A DNA stretch of 64,000 nucleotides from assembly GCA_022414725.1 (NCBI GenBank), contig CM039464.1, positions 50,682,291-50,746,290 of the forward strand. The letters are read 5' to 3'. The stretch is from Microglena sp. YARC. Taxonomy: Eukaryota; Chlorophyta; Chlorophyceae; Chlamydomonadales; Chlamydomonadaceae. The first letter of the stretch is position 1. Each line of letters begins with the position of its first letter. The notes under the pieces are model-generated. The model was not told where the DNA came from. It did not search any database and saw only the letters and a list, made by a program, of their open reading frames with translations. This document shows, piece by piece, positions 17,408 through 26,746 of the stretch. The translations under genes were made by a program, and so were the position numbers.

Positions 17408-20400
17408 CAGACAAGCTGAGTGACTGGCCGCATGAGCAAATTTACAAGAGAGTGACTGACTGACTGACTTACTGACAGACTGACTGACTGACTGACTGAC
17501 CTGTTGACCTGCTAACTGTCTGATTGTCTGACTGACTGACCTGCCGACCTGCCAACTGTCTGACTGATTGACTGACTGACTGACTGACTGACTGGACTGA
17601 CTGACTGATGACCGACCGACCGACCGATTCGACCGACTGGCTCCTTGACCGACCAACCCACAGACCCACAGTACCGATCTGCAGACTGGCCTGACTGACT
17701 GACTGACTGATCTATGTCCAAGCGACCCAACCCAACCCAACCCCAAACCCAACCCAACCCCAACCCAACCCACGTAGGTTGTGGTGGTGTTCTGCGCTCT
17801 CACGTGGTGCCGCTCTTGCAAGAGCTTGCAGCGACCTATGCAGAAGATCGCTGCGCACTACAAAGATAAGGTGGGATGCAGTGGGTTGGTATTTGTCACA
17901 CTTTACAAAGATAAGGAGGGAAGCAGTGGGTTGGCATGCGTCACACTTTCTTTAAGGCGCTAGGTATGGCATCTTCCAGCCAGATCAATCCATCCATCCA
18001 TCCCATCCATCCATCCATTCATCCATCCATCCATGTACCCATCCACCCGCTCACCCATCCATCCATCTACCCATCCACCACCCACACACCCGTCCATCTA
18101 CTCATCCATCCATCCATCCATCCATCCATCCATCCACCCACTTATTCATTCACTTACTCACCCATCCATCCATGTATCCATCCATCCAACCATCCATCTA
18201 CCCATCCATCCATCCACCCACTTACCCATCCACTTACTCACCCATCCATCCATGTATCCATCCATCCATCCACCCACTTACCAATTCACTTACTCATCCA
18301 CTTACTCATCCATCCATCCACCCACCCACTTACTCATCCATCCACCCACTTACCAATCCACTTACTCACCCATCCATCTATCCATCCATCCATTCATCCA
18401 TCCACCCACTTACCCATCCACTTACTCACCCATCCCTCCATGTATCCGTCCATCCATCCACCCGCTTACCCGTCCACTTATCCATCCCCATCCATCCACC
18501 ACTTTACCCATCCACTTACTCACCCATCTATCCATCCATCCATGTATCCATCCATCCATCCATCCACCCACTTACCCATCCACTTACTCACCCATCTATC
18601 CATCCATCCATGTATCCATCCATCCATCCATCCACCCACTTACCCATCCACTTACTCACCCATCCATCCATCCATCCATGTATCCATCCATCCATCCATC
18701 CACCCACCCACTTACCCATCCACTTACTCACCCATCCATCCATGTATCCATCCATCCACCCACTTACTCATCCATCCATCCATCCATCCACTCACTTACC
18801 CATCCACTTACTCACTCATCCATCCATCCATGTATCCATCCATCCATCCACCCACCCACATACCCATCCACTTACTCACCCATCCATCCATCCATCCATC
18901 CACTTACCCATCCACTTACTCACACCCACAACACCCATCCACCCACCCATCCATCCCACCCACCCATCCATCCATACATCCCTTCCTGTAGGCCTTGTTC
19001 ATCAAGCTCTTTGGTAATAACAACTATCACACCTAGAGGCTCTTGAAGGATAACTTTGCAGTGCACTCTACTCCTAGCTTCATATTCTACATCATTCCAT
19101 CCCATCCATCCACCCATCAATCCACTAACCCATCCATCCACTCACCCATCCATCCGTAACTCCATACATCCCATACATACATCCATTAATCCTGCCCATC
19201 TATCCATCCCACCCATCCCACCCACCCATCAATCCACTCATCCTTCCCATCCATCCATCCGTAACTCCATCCATCCCATTCATAGATACATCAATCCTAC
19301 CCATCCATCCCATCCCATAACCCCATCCATCCCATCCCATACACCCATCAATCCACTCAACCATCCATCCATCCATCCCATCCATACGTCCCACCCATCC
19401 ATCCATCACACTCATCCACCCACCCATCCATCACACCCATCCATCCATCACACCCATCTATCACACCCATCCATCACACCCACCCATCCCTTCATGTAGG
19501 CCTTGTTCATCAAGCTCTTTGGTAACAACAACTATCACACCTAGAGGCTCTTGAAGGATAACTTTGCAGTGCACTCTACTCCTAGCTTCATATTCTACAC
19601 CATTCCATCCATCAATCCTATCCATGCATCCATAACTCCATCCATTCCATCAATCCACTCACCCATCCATCCGTAACTCCATACATCAGGGTGGAACAAA
19701 CCGGTCGGTTCTCCGGTATTGGGGGTTTTCCTGGTCGGTTTACCGGAGCTCAAAAATCTTAGTTCCGTTTTCGCAGCAACTTTCTGAGAAGCCTGTCCGG
19801 TTTGCACCGACCAGTTCTGAGCACGAGTTCCGGCCAGACCGACCGAAATTCGATCTCGAGTTCCGGTGTCCGACTCAGCTTAGTAGCTGACTAAGCTGAG
19901 TAGCTGTGTAGCTGACATAGTAACTCGAGCCTAGCAGATTATCAACAGTTGGAACTTCATCTTCCTCAACCTTCCAACATTCAAACACCTGCCCTTCGAG
20001 AAGATGAAGACGGAACCCCTTTCTCCCACAGTATCCACCAATTCCCTCAGGTTTCAATTTGACAGCGAAATTTGAACTGAAAGCTATGGTATTTAGTCGA
20101 CTGCTCAGCAATTCGTTCATTCGAGCATCTGCTCGACTGCCCCCCCTTCGCCCTTGTCCTACAGTCCTTGACTGGCTCGTCGCGTCTGTTGAAGCGACAA
20201 AAGGTGCCGTTACCCCGCAACAGCTCCTCCTCGCCCTCGTCATTGAGTCGTTGACTGGCTCTTCGCCTTTGTTGGAGCTCCTTCTCCCCTCCTCCTCTTC
20301 CTCTCCTTCTCCTCCCCCTCCTCCTGCTCCCTCCTCCCCCTCCTCCTGCTTCCTCCTCCCCCTCCTCGTCCTTTTCCTCCTCCCCCTCCTGCTTCCTCCC

Positions 20401-21028
20401 CCCCTTCCCCTCCTCGTCCTTTTTCTCCTCCCCCTCCACCTCTCCCCTCTGGATCTCCCCTTTTGCTGCTGCGCTTGGAAGGCTTCTAAGCGCGAGTTAC
20501 TGTAGCTTTTGGAACCTGGTCTTCATGGACTCAACACGCGCCAAAACTCCCGCTGGTGGTCAGCGAACCCTTCATTCAAGTGTCCGTTTTGTCCCACTTG
20601 ATCCCCTGATGCCTCTTGATCGCCTGATGCCTCTTGCACTCCAGATCTGGTTCTAGAACTTTGTATCCATTCATGCAATGCTTGCAGCCCTCTTTAACAT
20701 AAAGACCCGGCATGTAGTAATAGGTTCAGGCTCAGTCAACACTGCGATGCCATGAGACATACCAGATTATCAGATATATCTGAGCAGAATTGCCAGTCAC
20801 TTGATCCCCTGATGCCTCTTGCACTCCAGATCTGGTTCTAGAACTTTGTATCCATTCATGCAATGCTTGCAGCCCTCTCTAACATAAAGACCCGGCATGT
20901 AGTAATAGGTTCAGGCTCACGCAACAATGCAATGCCATGAGACATACGGTACCATTAAATCACCCAACTTACTTTCATTCTACCAACACAATGCAGGTTC
21001 AAGTCACACACACTGTGGAGAGACAGTC

Positions 21029-21077
<49 letters not shown>

Positions 21078-22829
21078 TTGTTAGGCACATGGGTTTTACA
21101 GCATAGTGCGACCTATATCAGTCGATCAATGTTGAGTGCAATTTGTGGCCCGCTGGCCTAATTAAATTGATCGCAGGTGACCCAGGAGTTGAGCTTTACT
21201 TAAAATGTTGTAGGGTTTGCAGGCTCCAAGTGATAGAATATCATATCTTGCAATGAATGATGATTCCAATCTGCTATGTGTCTTATATAATTAAAGCAGA
21301 ACCCAAATACGAAATTTTGTAACACAGAGGCCCCAAACTGACCGCCTAAAGTGTACCGGAAGTTTTAAAACCATAAGTGCGGCCGAAAAGGAAAAAAAGA
21401 AGGAAAAACAAAAAAAGTGCGGTTTAAAAAAATGGCCCAAAACGTGTACCGGAGCTCTAAAATCAGAGTTCCTTTTTCACAGCAATTTCCAGGGAGGCCA
21501 TTGTCCTACCCTGCCATACATCCTTTACATACATCCATTAATTCTACCCATCCATTCATAACCCCATCAATCTACCCATCCATCCCACCCACCAATCCAT
21601 CAATCCATCCCTTCCTACAGGCCTTGTTCATCAAGCTCTTTGGAAACAGCAACTCTCAGACCAAGAGGATCTTCAAGGATCGCCTGGCAGTGCGATCGAC
21701 CCCTAGCTTCATCTTCTACAAGGATAGCAAGGTGGGTAACCGAAGGGTGCTACAAGATATTAAATTGCATTGTTACATGCCTTTTCATCCCCTGGCTTCA
21801 TCTTCTACAATGATAGCAAGGTGGGTGACAGAAGGGTGCTACATAATATTAAATTGCATTGTTACATGCCTTCAACTTCTAGCTTCATCTTCTACAAGGA
21901 TTGCAAGGTGGGATCAAGAAGGGAGCTACAAGATATTTGATTGGATTGTTACATGCTTTTTCTACCCCTAGCTTCATCTTCTAAAAAGATACCGAGGTGG
22001 GTGCAAGAATGGTCCCAAGGGAGATTAGATTGTATTGTTACATGCTTTTCAACCCCAAGCGTCACCTTCTACAAGGATAGCAAGGTTGGAGCAAGAGGGG
22101 TACTACGAGATATTGGATTGTATTGTTACATGCCTTTTCAACCCCAAGCGTCACCTTCTACAAGGATAGCAAGGTGGGAGCAAGAGGGGTACTACGAGAG
22201 ATTGGATTGCATTGTTACATGGTTTTTCGGCCAGCTCTGGGCTGCTCGCCGTCTTTCAACTCCAAGTCACCCCGTGCAGAACCCATGGAGCTACAGACAG
22301 ACAGACACGGAATCCATGGAGATACAGACAGACAGACAACAGACAGACATACATACATGCATACAACATTCATACATGCATACAGTACGTGTATGTATGT
22401 ATCTTACAGTCCAGGGGTAGGCCAAATAGGCTTGCCCAACCGTGTCACGAAGTAAGTAGGGACATAGCGACAACTTTAGTGACGAATAGAAGTTGACTAA
22501 CCTCTCTTCCCAATTCCATACAACATACAGGTGGTGGTCAACAAGGCTGGTGGAACAAGTGAATAAATCACATTATATAATATTAGTCAAACGAGCCGCC
22601 TCACTAGAATTTCGAATTTATTTGAAGAACTAATATTATTGTGACACTGTAATAATATTACTTCATATTAGTTTTTCAAACACTAATATTATGTGACGCT
22701 CCCTACAAACAGGTGGTGGTCAACAAGGCTGGTGGAACAAGCGAGAAGCTTGAGTCCATCCTGAGAGAGGTGTTGGGTCCTGATGCCCTGCCTGAGGTTC
22801 TCTACAAGCCAGAGCCTGAGAAGGCTTAA
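12505..22829 (+). CDS. Thioredoxin-like protein with WCRSC active site, 5' incomplete
   Basis: Exons are 12505-12603 (tentative), 16508-16543 ([12 protein letters not shown]), 17778-17870 ([18 protein letters not shown]...), 21621-21731 (ALFIKLFG...[12 protein letters not shown]) and 22713-22829 ([16 protein letters not shown]...), with stop TAA at 22827-22829. Every exon is flanked by AG and GT and every junction is phase 0, giving at least 118 residues from 16508 or 151 with the first exon. The fold is a classic thioredoxin: beta strand, redox CxxC with Arg-Ser in the middle, and the cis-proline in TPSF. It resembles plastid WCRKC-type thioredoxins, so a disulfide-reducing or redox-sensing role is likely, perhaps in the chloroplast; no transit peptide is visible because the start is missing. 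The 12505 exon joins in frame (SIFQ then ELDEA), but its membership is inference from phase and position. Confidence 0.82.
12866..14440. other. Intron or intergenic stretch without recognised coding
   Basis: It contains a TGCAATG-rich simple region at about 13030-13250, one copy of the dispersed CCAGGGGTTGGTCAAATAGG motif near 13275, repeated TTAAGATCAACT units at 13375-13440 and 14220-14275, and otherwise unique AT-rich DNA. No exon was recognised. Confidence 0.6.
14453..14662. mobile_element. MITE-like element A, copy 1
   Basis: The ends are inverted repeats (CCAGGGTACTACT and its complement AGTAGTACCCTGG) around a GC-rich interior containing paired AAATTGGTCAGCGCTT-type motifs. It has no coding capacity. 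Related copies are at 40986-41169 and, truncated, at 48643-48777. Size (about 210 bases) and structure fit a non-autonomous DNA transposon. Confidence 0.8.
14812..15156 (+). mobile_element. tRNA-derived SINE with an amplified tail segment
   Basis: A tRNA-like head (box A near GGTAGAGCTCG, box B near GGGTTAGGTCCC) is followed by the family body (CCGCCATGGTAGC, GCAGCTCGTTCCCTAC) and the conserved tail GGCGTAATCATTAC. Between about 14985 and 15140 a CAGGCCTACCAGG motif has been expanded about ten times, so this copy is longer than its relatives. Confidence 0.75.
15230..16490. repeat. CCAACCC/CCTACCCC-rich minisatellite
   Basis: About 1.2 kb are built from ACCCACACCCCAATCGTACC and CCCTACCCC units with a loose 50-60-base period. 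Open frames here are Pro/Thr-rich artefacts. It lies just upstream of the thioredoxin-like exon at 16508. Confidence 0.9.
16660..16945 (+). repeat. Donor-edge copies of the [12 protein letters not shown] exon
   Basis: Three copies of the exon end (TATTCTGATGAGC-GGTGACA-AGGT) with following intron sequence AGGTCCCTC-TGTTTGATT occur at about 16672, 16826 and 16903. They lie downstream of the intact exon at 16508-16543 with G-rich spacers. Confidence 0.85.
16955..17250 (+). repeat. Polypurine tract
   Basis: About 300 bases consist almost only of A and G on the plus strand, with a duplicated segment (AAGTCAAGGAGGATAGGGAC versus AAGTCGAGGAGGATAGGGGA). It ends in a run of G at about 17214-17239. 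It is intronic in the thioredoxin-like gene. Confidence 0.9.
17455..17765. repeat. GACT tetranucleotide microsatellite and CCCAA run
   Basis: Imperfect (GACT)n fills about 17455-17715 and (CCCAA)n about 17728-17770, immediately before the acceptor of the WCRSC exon at 17778. Confidence 0.92.
17979..18990 (+). repeat. CCAT-based satellite with about 60-base higher-order units
   Basis: About 1 kb of (CCAT)n is diversified into repeating CCACCCACTTACCCATCCAC and TTACTCACCCATCCATC blocks. Open frames of up to 351 codons (Pro/Ser/His/Ile-rich) across it are artefacts, because the array is open in several frames. Confidence 0.95.
18992..19090 (+). pseudogene. Decayed duplicate of thioredoxin exon (copy 1)
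   Basis: This matches the exon at 21621-21731, starting right after an acceptor-like GTAG and reading [14 protein letters not shown]. It then has an in-frame TAG where the intact exon has AAG (Lys), and it lacks the KDSK end and the GT donor. It is an upstream, non-functional exon copy. Confidence 0.88.
19499..19597 (+). pseudogene. Decayed duplicate of thioredoxin exon (copy 2)
   Basis: This is almost identical to the copy at 18992, including the same in-frame TAG, so the two share a duplication later than the stop mutation. CCAT-type repeats lie on both sides (19100-19495 and 19600-19680). Confidence 0.88.
19690..19925. repeat. Dispersed repeat with CACCGACCAGTTCTGAG core
   Basis: The core and the downstream CTCAGCTTAGTAGCTG / TAGCTGTGTAGC tail recur at about 51880-52025 (CACCGACCAGTTCTGAG, CTCAGCTAAGTAGCTGTG). 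A related fragment, GTACCGGAGCTCTAAAATC, is at about 21440. No coding or clear terminal repeats are seen. Confidence 0.65.
20270..20465. repeat. Polypyrimidine tract
   Basis: This is a CCTCCTC-rich stretch. The acidic Glu/Gly-rich frame on the opposite strand (20047-20439) is a low-complexity artefact within the thioredoxin intron. Confidence 0.85.
20597..20946. repeat. Direct duplication, about 150-base unit
   Basis: The segment from CACTTGATCCCCTGATGCC to GCCATGAGACATAC occurs at about 20597-20762 and again at about 20797-20946. It includes GATCTGGTTCTAGAAC and GACCCGGCATGTAGTAATAG and differs at only a few bases. The first copy has a small internal duplication of GATCGCCTGATGCC. Confidence 0.85.
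21029..21076 (+). repeat. Poly-C run
   Basis: An uninterrupted run of nearly 50 C lies within the thioredoxin intron; its length is likely unreliable. Confidence 0.95.
21780..22205 (+). repeat. Donor-edge array of the [11 protein letters not shown] exon
   Basis: Five copies of the end of the exon at 21621-21731 (TAGCTTCATCTTCTACAA-GGATAGCAAGGTGGG) plus about 50 bases of intron (GATTGCATTGTTACATGC) lie at about 21797, 21873, 21968, 22052 and 22147. The period is 75-95 bases. All are downstream of the intact exon and most keep a GT donor. Confidence 0.9.
22531..22565 (+). repeat. Acceptor-edge copy of the terminal thioredoxin exon
   Basis: ACAGGTGGTGGTCAACAAGG and the following GGTGGAACAAG precisely copy the first 30 or so bases of the exon at 22713-22829 with its acceptor. 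The copy then reads GTGAATAA, an early stop. Confidence 0.88.
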
Positions 22830-23230
22830 GCAAGCAAGCAAGCAAGGAGGCAGACAGGTTCAGCCTGAGGTTGTCCACCTGCTGCTCTATCTGATGTTCT
22901 CTACACGCCATAGCCTGAGAAGGCTTAAGCTAGCACGCAGATAAGCAGGCAGGGAGGAAGGCCAATAGGTTAGGTTGCCTGAGATTGTTCACCTGCTGCT
23001 CTGTCTAATGTTCTCTACACGCCAGAGCCTGAGAAGGCTTAGGCAAGCAAGCAAGCAGGCAGACTGGCAGGTTCTGCCTGAGATTGTTCACCTGCTGCTC
23101 TGTATAACGTTCTCTACACGCCAGAGCCTGAGAAGGCTTAAGCTAGCAGGCTGACAGGGAGGGGGGCAGACAGGCAGGTTCAGCTCAAGGTTGTCGGCAA
23201 GACAGAGTCTGAGAAAGCTTATAGCCATTC
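22830..23230 (+). repeat. Tandem copies of the thioredoxin C-terminus and stop codon
   Basis: Four units of about 100 bases repeat CTCTACA-GCCAGAGCCTGAGAAGGCTTA (the last codons and stop) followed by CAAGCAAGCAGGCAG-type spacer. They are at about 22900, 23013, 23112 and 23205, directly downstream of the true stop. Confidence 0.88.
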
Positions 23231-23432
23231 AGCGGATGATTTGCATTGGGGCTTTCAAAACACTTTGTAGTTCGTAGTTTGTACCTCAAATTAGAGAATT
23301 TGGCCTGAGAATTCTGATATTTTGGCCTGAGAATCGATAATTCTGAGAATTGTCGGAAATTCTGCCTGGAAAGTGGAGGTACGAACTACGAACTACGAGA
23401 CCCAAAAACAAATCATCTGCTGAATTGCTATA
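23219..23432. mobile_element. MITE-like element C, copy 1
   Basis: The ends are imperfect inverted repeats (TATAGCCATTCAGCGGATGA and TCATCTGCTGAATTGCTATA) with inner arms GTAGTTCGTAGTTTGTACCTC and its complement. TATA at both ends suggests a TA-type target duplication. It has no coding capacity. Relatives are at 36347-36579 and 35833-36080. Confidence 0.82.
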
Positions 23433-23682
23433 AGCTAGCAGGCAGGGAGCTGGGTTGTTCACTACGCTGCGTCCTCTGTCGCTGACGCAACATGGAAGGG
23501 TCCGTTGCGTCGCAGGATGCAGGCTATACAATTGATGGTGTCTCAGGCAGTAGAGCTGGGGTTCCTCCTGGAGTACCCAGACAGGGAGGCAGGCAGTTTC
23601 TGATTGAGGCTTATTGCAGGTGTAGCCTTAGAAGGCTTAGTTTAGCAGGCAGGTTGACAAGGCAGGCAAGCAAGCTAGCTCG
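23433..23682 (+). repeat. Segment duplicated in inverted orientation at 36095-36346
   Basis: From CTAGCAGGCAGGGAGCTGGG to GGCAAGCAAGCTAGC, this segment is the near-identical reverse complement of 36095-36346. With the adjacent MITE-like element the shared block is about 460 bases. Confidence 0.85.
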
Positions 23683-23689
23683 TCAGCAA

Positions 23690-26600
23690 TACATTTGTTT
23701 CATACTTCACACAACAATGCCTAGACCAGAGTTGTTGCATACTTCACAGAACAATGCTTGTACCATATTTGTTACATGCTTCACAAAACAATGCCACACT
23801 TATTGCATTTAGTCAGTGTGTATGCAAGTTCCAGTCCAGGGGTCGTCCGGTCGTGTACCTCTTAGGGGTCGCATACCTGCTTTGTTCATTCTGCGCGTTG
23901 CACTGCCTTATCTTTGCAACCTGCCAACTAAATGCATGTTGCAGTCCAGGGGTACTAGTAGACACTATGGTAAACTCAATGAATATAGTCCATCTGGTTA
24001 CTAAATGTGTTCCGCTGAGTATCTGTTTGCCGTAGAGGGAGTGATTGAAAGTGAGTGTATTTGAGTGTAGTCGAGTGATTGAAAGTGAAGTGTATTTGAG
24101 TCCCTCCACTCGCATAGATTAAGACAATTGTTTTTGAAAGACACGTCCAGGAATCCAGGTCCAACGCTAAGTGTTGCTCTGTTTTGTCGTGAAGCCCTTT
24201 TCTGTGTGTTTTATCCGCTTTTGGGAGTTGACCTCATGGGCCAGTTTCTCAGGTGTATGGTGCCTAAACCCTCACTGTTAAAAAGCTGCTCCGGCCCTGT
24301 ACGGTCTGGTCATCGTTTTTGCCAAGTATGTAACAGTAGTCTCTCTCTCTCTCTCTCTCTCTCCCTCACTCTCTCTTTGTGTAGTAGGCTTGCAGTCCGT
24401 GTCAGACCCCCACATGCCCGACGCAGGGTTGTTAAAAATGTTACTTTCATGAATTTCACGTCCTAAAAGCAGATTTGGGCTCATGAGACGTACATTTGGG
24501 CGCATGAAATGTACTAACTCCTCATGAAGCGTAGATTTCGAAAACAGGAGACAACGTGTCACAACTTTGCTCTCCGAGCGCCCTGCCTTGAACAACCCTG
24601 GTCCGACCTAACGCGATAGCTATCGCCTACCGGGGCAACTACGGCGACTTGTCGAGTACTGCAACTGTCCATTTTAACTTCGCCAGCTTGTCGCGGTCCG
24701 TAGTGCGGCAGTACTGCAACGTGGCTCGACGTGGCTCCAGGATCCAACGTGGCTCGCGTGGCTTCTCGATACCTTCGTCGACTCCGCTCCCCTCCTGACT
24801 CAGCAAAAACGCGCATCTGGACAGCCCAGATGTGACACCGCCCACTTCACTCCAATCCACTCCACTCCTTGCAACTTTCCTTCGCGTCTAACTTCATTTA
24901 TCTACTCATTGTAGTCTCAGAGGCTCCGTATCTTAGCACGCGTGGAAGCCTAACGATCGACGAACCCTACGATCGAGTCCTACAATCGAATAGCCCTAGG
25001 ACGAAGCTGGGCGAAACTTGATAACTAGCACAGTCAGCAGCGCTCCACAGCGCCCTTGGCCTCTTCTCTTCTCGCGTCAAGCCTTTTCCCGTTTAGATTA
25101 CCACAGGACGAAAATGCGTTGGCTGTTCTCATCTCAGTAGAGCTTTCAAACCAGCTTTCAAACTACCTCACAACCCTCTTTCTTCAGAATCTTCACTTAC
25201 CGTTCGTTCGTCCAACTCCAGAATCTTTACCCACCGTTCGTTCGTCCAATGAAGTGCACGATGGCCACGCTACAACGCCCTCTAGCACCTGCGCAATGCT
25301 CATATGGCGCGAGGGCTCCCCTCCGGCCCTCGTCCAGCAGCGTTTCAAGACCGCTGCCTCCCATGCGCATGCGTCGAGACCACCTTGCAGCGCCACGTAC
25401 GCACATCCCTTCACGTGGCGGTACCGCTCTACTAGCATGTGCTTCCGTGCCATACCACCGCTTCCATCTCTCACAGGTAAATAAAAGCAAGGAAGTCGTG
25501 AGATCACTGGGTAAAACAATGCCGAGACTGGACACCAGCACGGCCTGCCCATTGTGTTATATATAAAATAGGGATGGGCAAGTCCCTTCAGCCTAATTGG
25601 CTACCCCCTGGACTGTAACAATCAAGTAACCAAACTTACAAACAAAAAAACAAGGGGGCGAGGGGATGAATTCTAGATGGGACAAGAGAACTGACAAATA
25701 TATTTGCAGCCCGAGCGCAGGGCACGTAAATGGTCTCCACAACCCAGACATCCTAGGTTCAAATCCTGCTGGTTTGTGGCAATCCTGGTTACCAGTACTT
25801 GGTAATCCTGGTGCTTGTACACAGGACCGTCGGACCCCCCCCACCACCCTTTTTTGAGGGGTCGATATCTACCCCCCCCCCCCCTCCCCCCCCGACACGT
25901 TATTCGACTTTTTCGATGGATTCGGAGCTTATAACCCTTTAGCCCTGGTTTTCAACGTGCGGTACACGAGCAACTTCCTGAGGGCCCCCCGCTTGTACGC
26001 TCCCTGTTTTTTTTACGGGACCACCATGAATTGAGCTCTACTTGTGGATTGGATGGTTGAAACCATGTATTGGCTTTTGGAATAAAATTGTTTAACTTTT
26101 TTGAGAAGTGCCTTTCTAAAGACTGTTCGAATAGCTACCAGTGATATCAACAAACAATACTGGTCTCATGGATTAGTAATATGCATTGAGAGATAGGGAG
26201 TTAAAGAAACATTCTCTGATAATCTTCAGGACAACCAGACGTCACTGAGCAAGATTGACTCGGGACAATTTGTTAAAAGAATCTCGGCGGGGTCGGAGGG
26301 CAAAGTGTAACCAATACCGCCTGGGTGGAAAACATTATGTAAGGCAGGGTGGACATGTGTTCTTGTAGAGTTCTTTTACTTGATCCACAGGGGTGGGGTG
26401 AAACGGTACTGCTCTCCTGACATACGAACAAGAAGAATTGCTATGAGGAGGGTGGGGTGGATATCATCGTTCGGTTTTTGGGGTGAATATCGTTTGGGGG
26501 TGAAAACAATCGTTCGGTGTTCTATGATTTTATGTTAATTAATTAATGGGAAGAATTGCAGGGTGGAGACGCGTACTTGAGCTATTAGTAATATCCGTTT

Positions 26601-26740
26601 ACTAAATTGTATCTTCATAGCTTGAAGGACCTCTTCCAATCCTCCCCTAGATCCTCCCTCTCCCACCTCCACCCTAAATCCTAAACCCTAAACCCGTCCC
26701 ACTCGCTAAACCCTTCCCACTCCCTAAACCCTAAACCTAC
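23690..26740. other. Intergenic region, no gene recognised
   Basis: This lies between the thioredoxin stop and the ABA4-like exon. It contains copies of the dispersed CAGTCCAGGGGTA motif near 23832, 23941 and (inverted) 25570-25612, a CT microsatellite at 24340-24375, CA-like duplicated GAGTGATTGAAAGTG units near 24040-24090, and C runs near 25870-25895. Open frames at 25056-25566 overlap on both strands and show no recognisable domain. The promoter and possible first exon of ABA4 may lie toward its right end. Confidence 0.55.
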
Positions 26741-26746
26741 CCACCA

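Noticed and set aside
17936..19046. Three overlapping Pro/Ser/His/Ile-rich frames of 281-351 codons
   Set aside because: Translation of a CCAT satellite in multiple frames, with no domain and located in an intron.
20047..20439. Acidic Glu/Lys/Gly-rich 130-codon minus-strand frame
   Set aside because: It is the complement of a CCTCCTC polypyrimidine stretch inside an intron, without a domain or splice context.
25056..25566. Overlapping ORFs of 100-140 codons on both strands
   Set aside because: They are open on both strands with no recognised motif and no edge copies. Kept as intergenic because I could not support coding.
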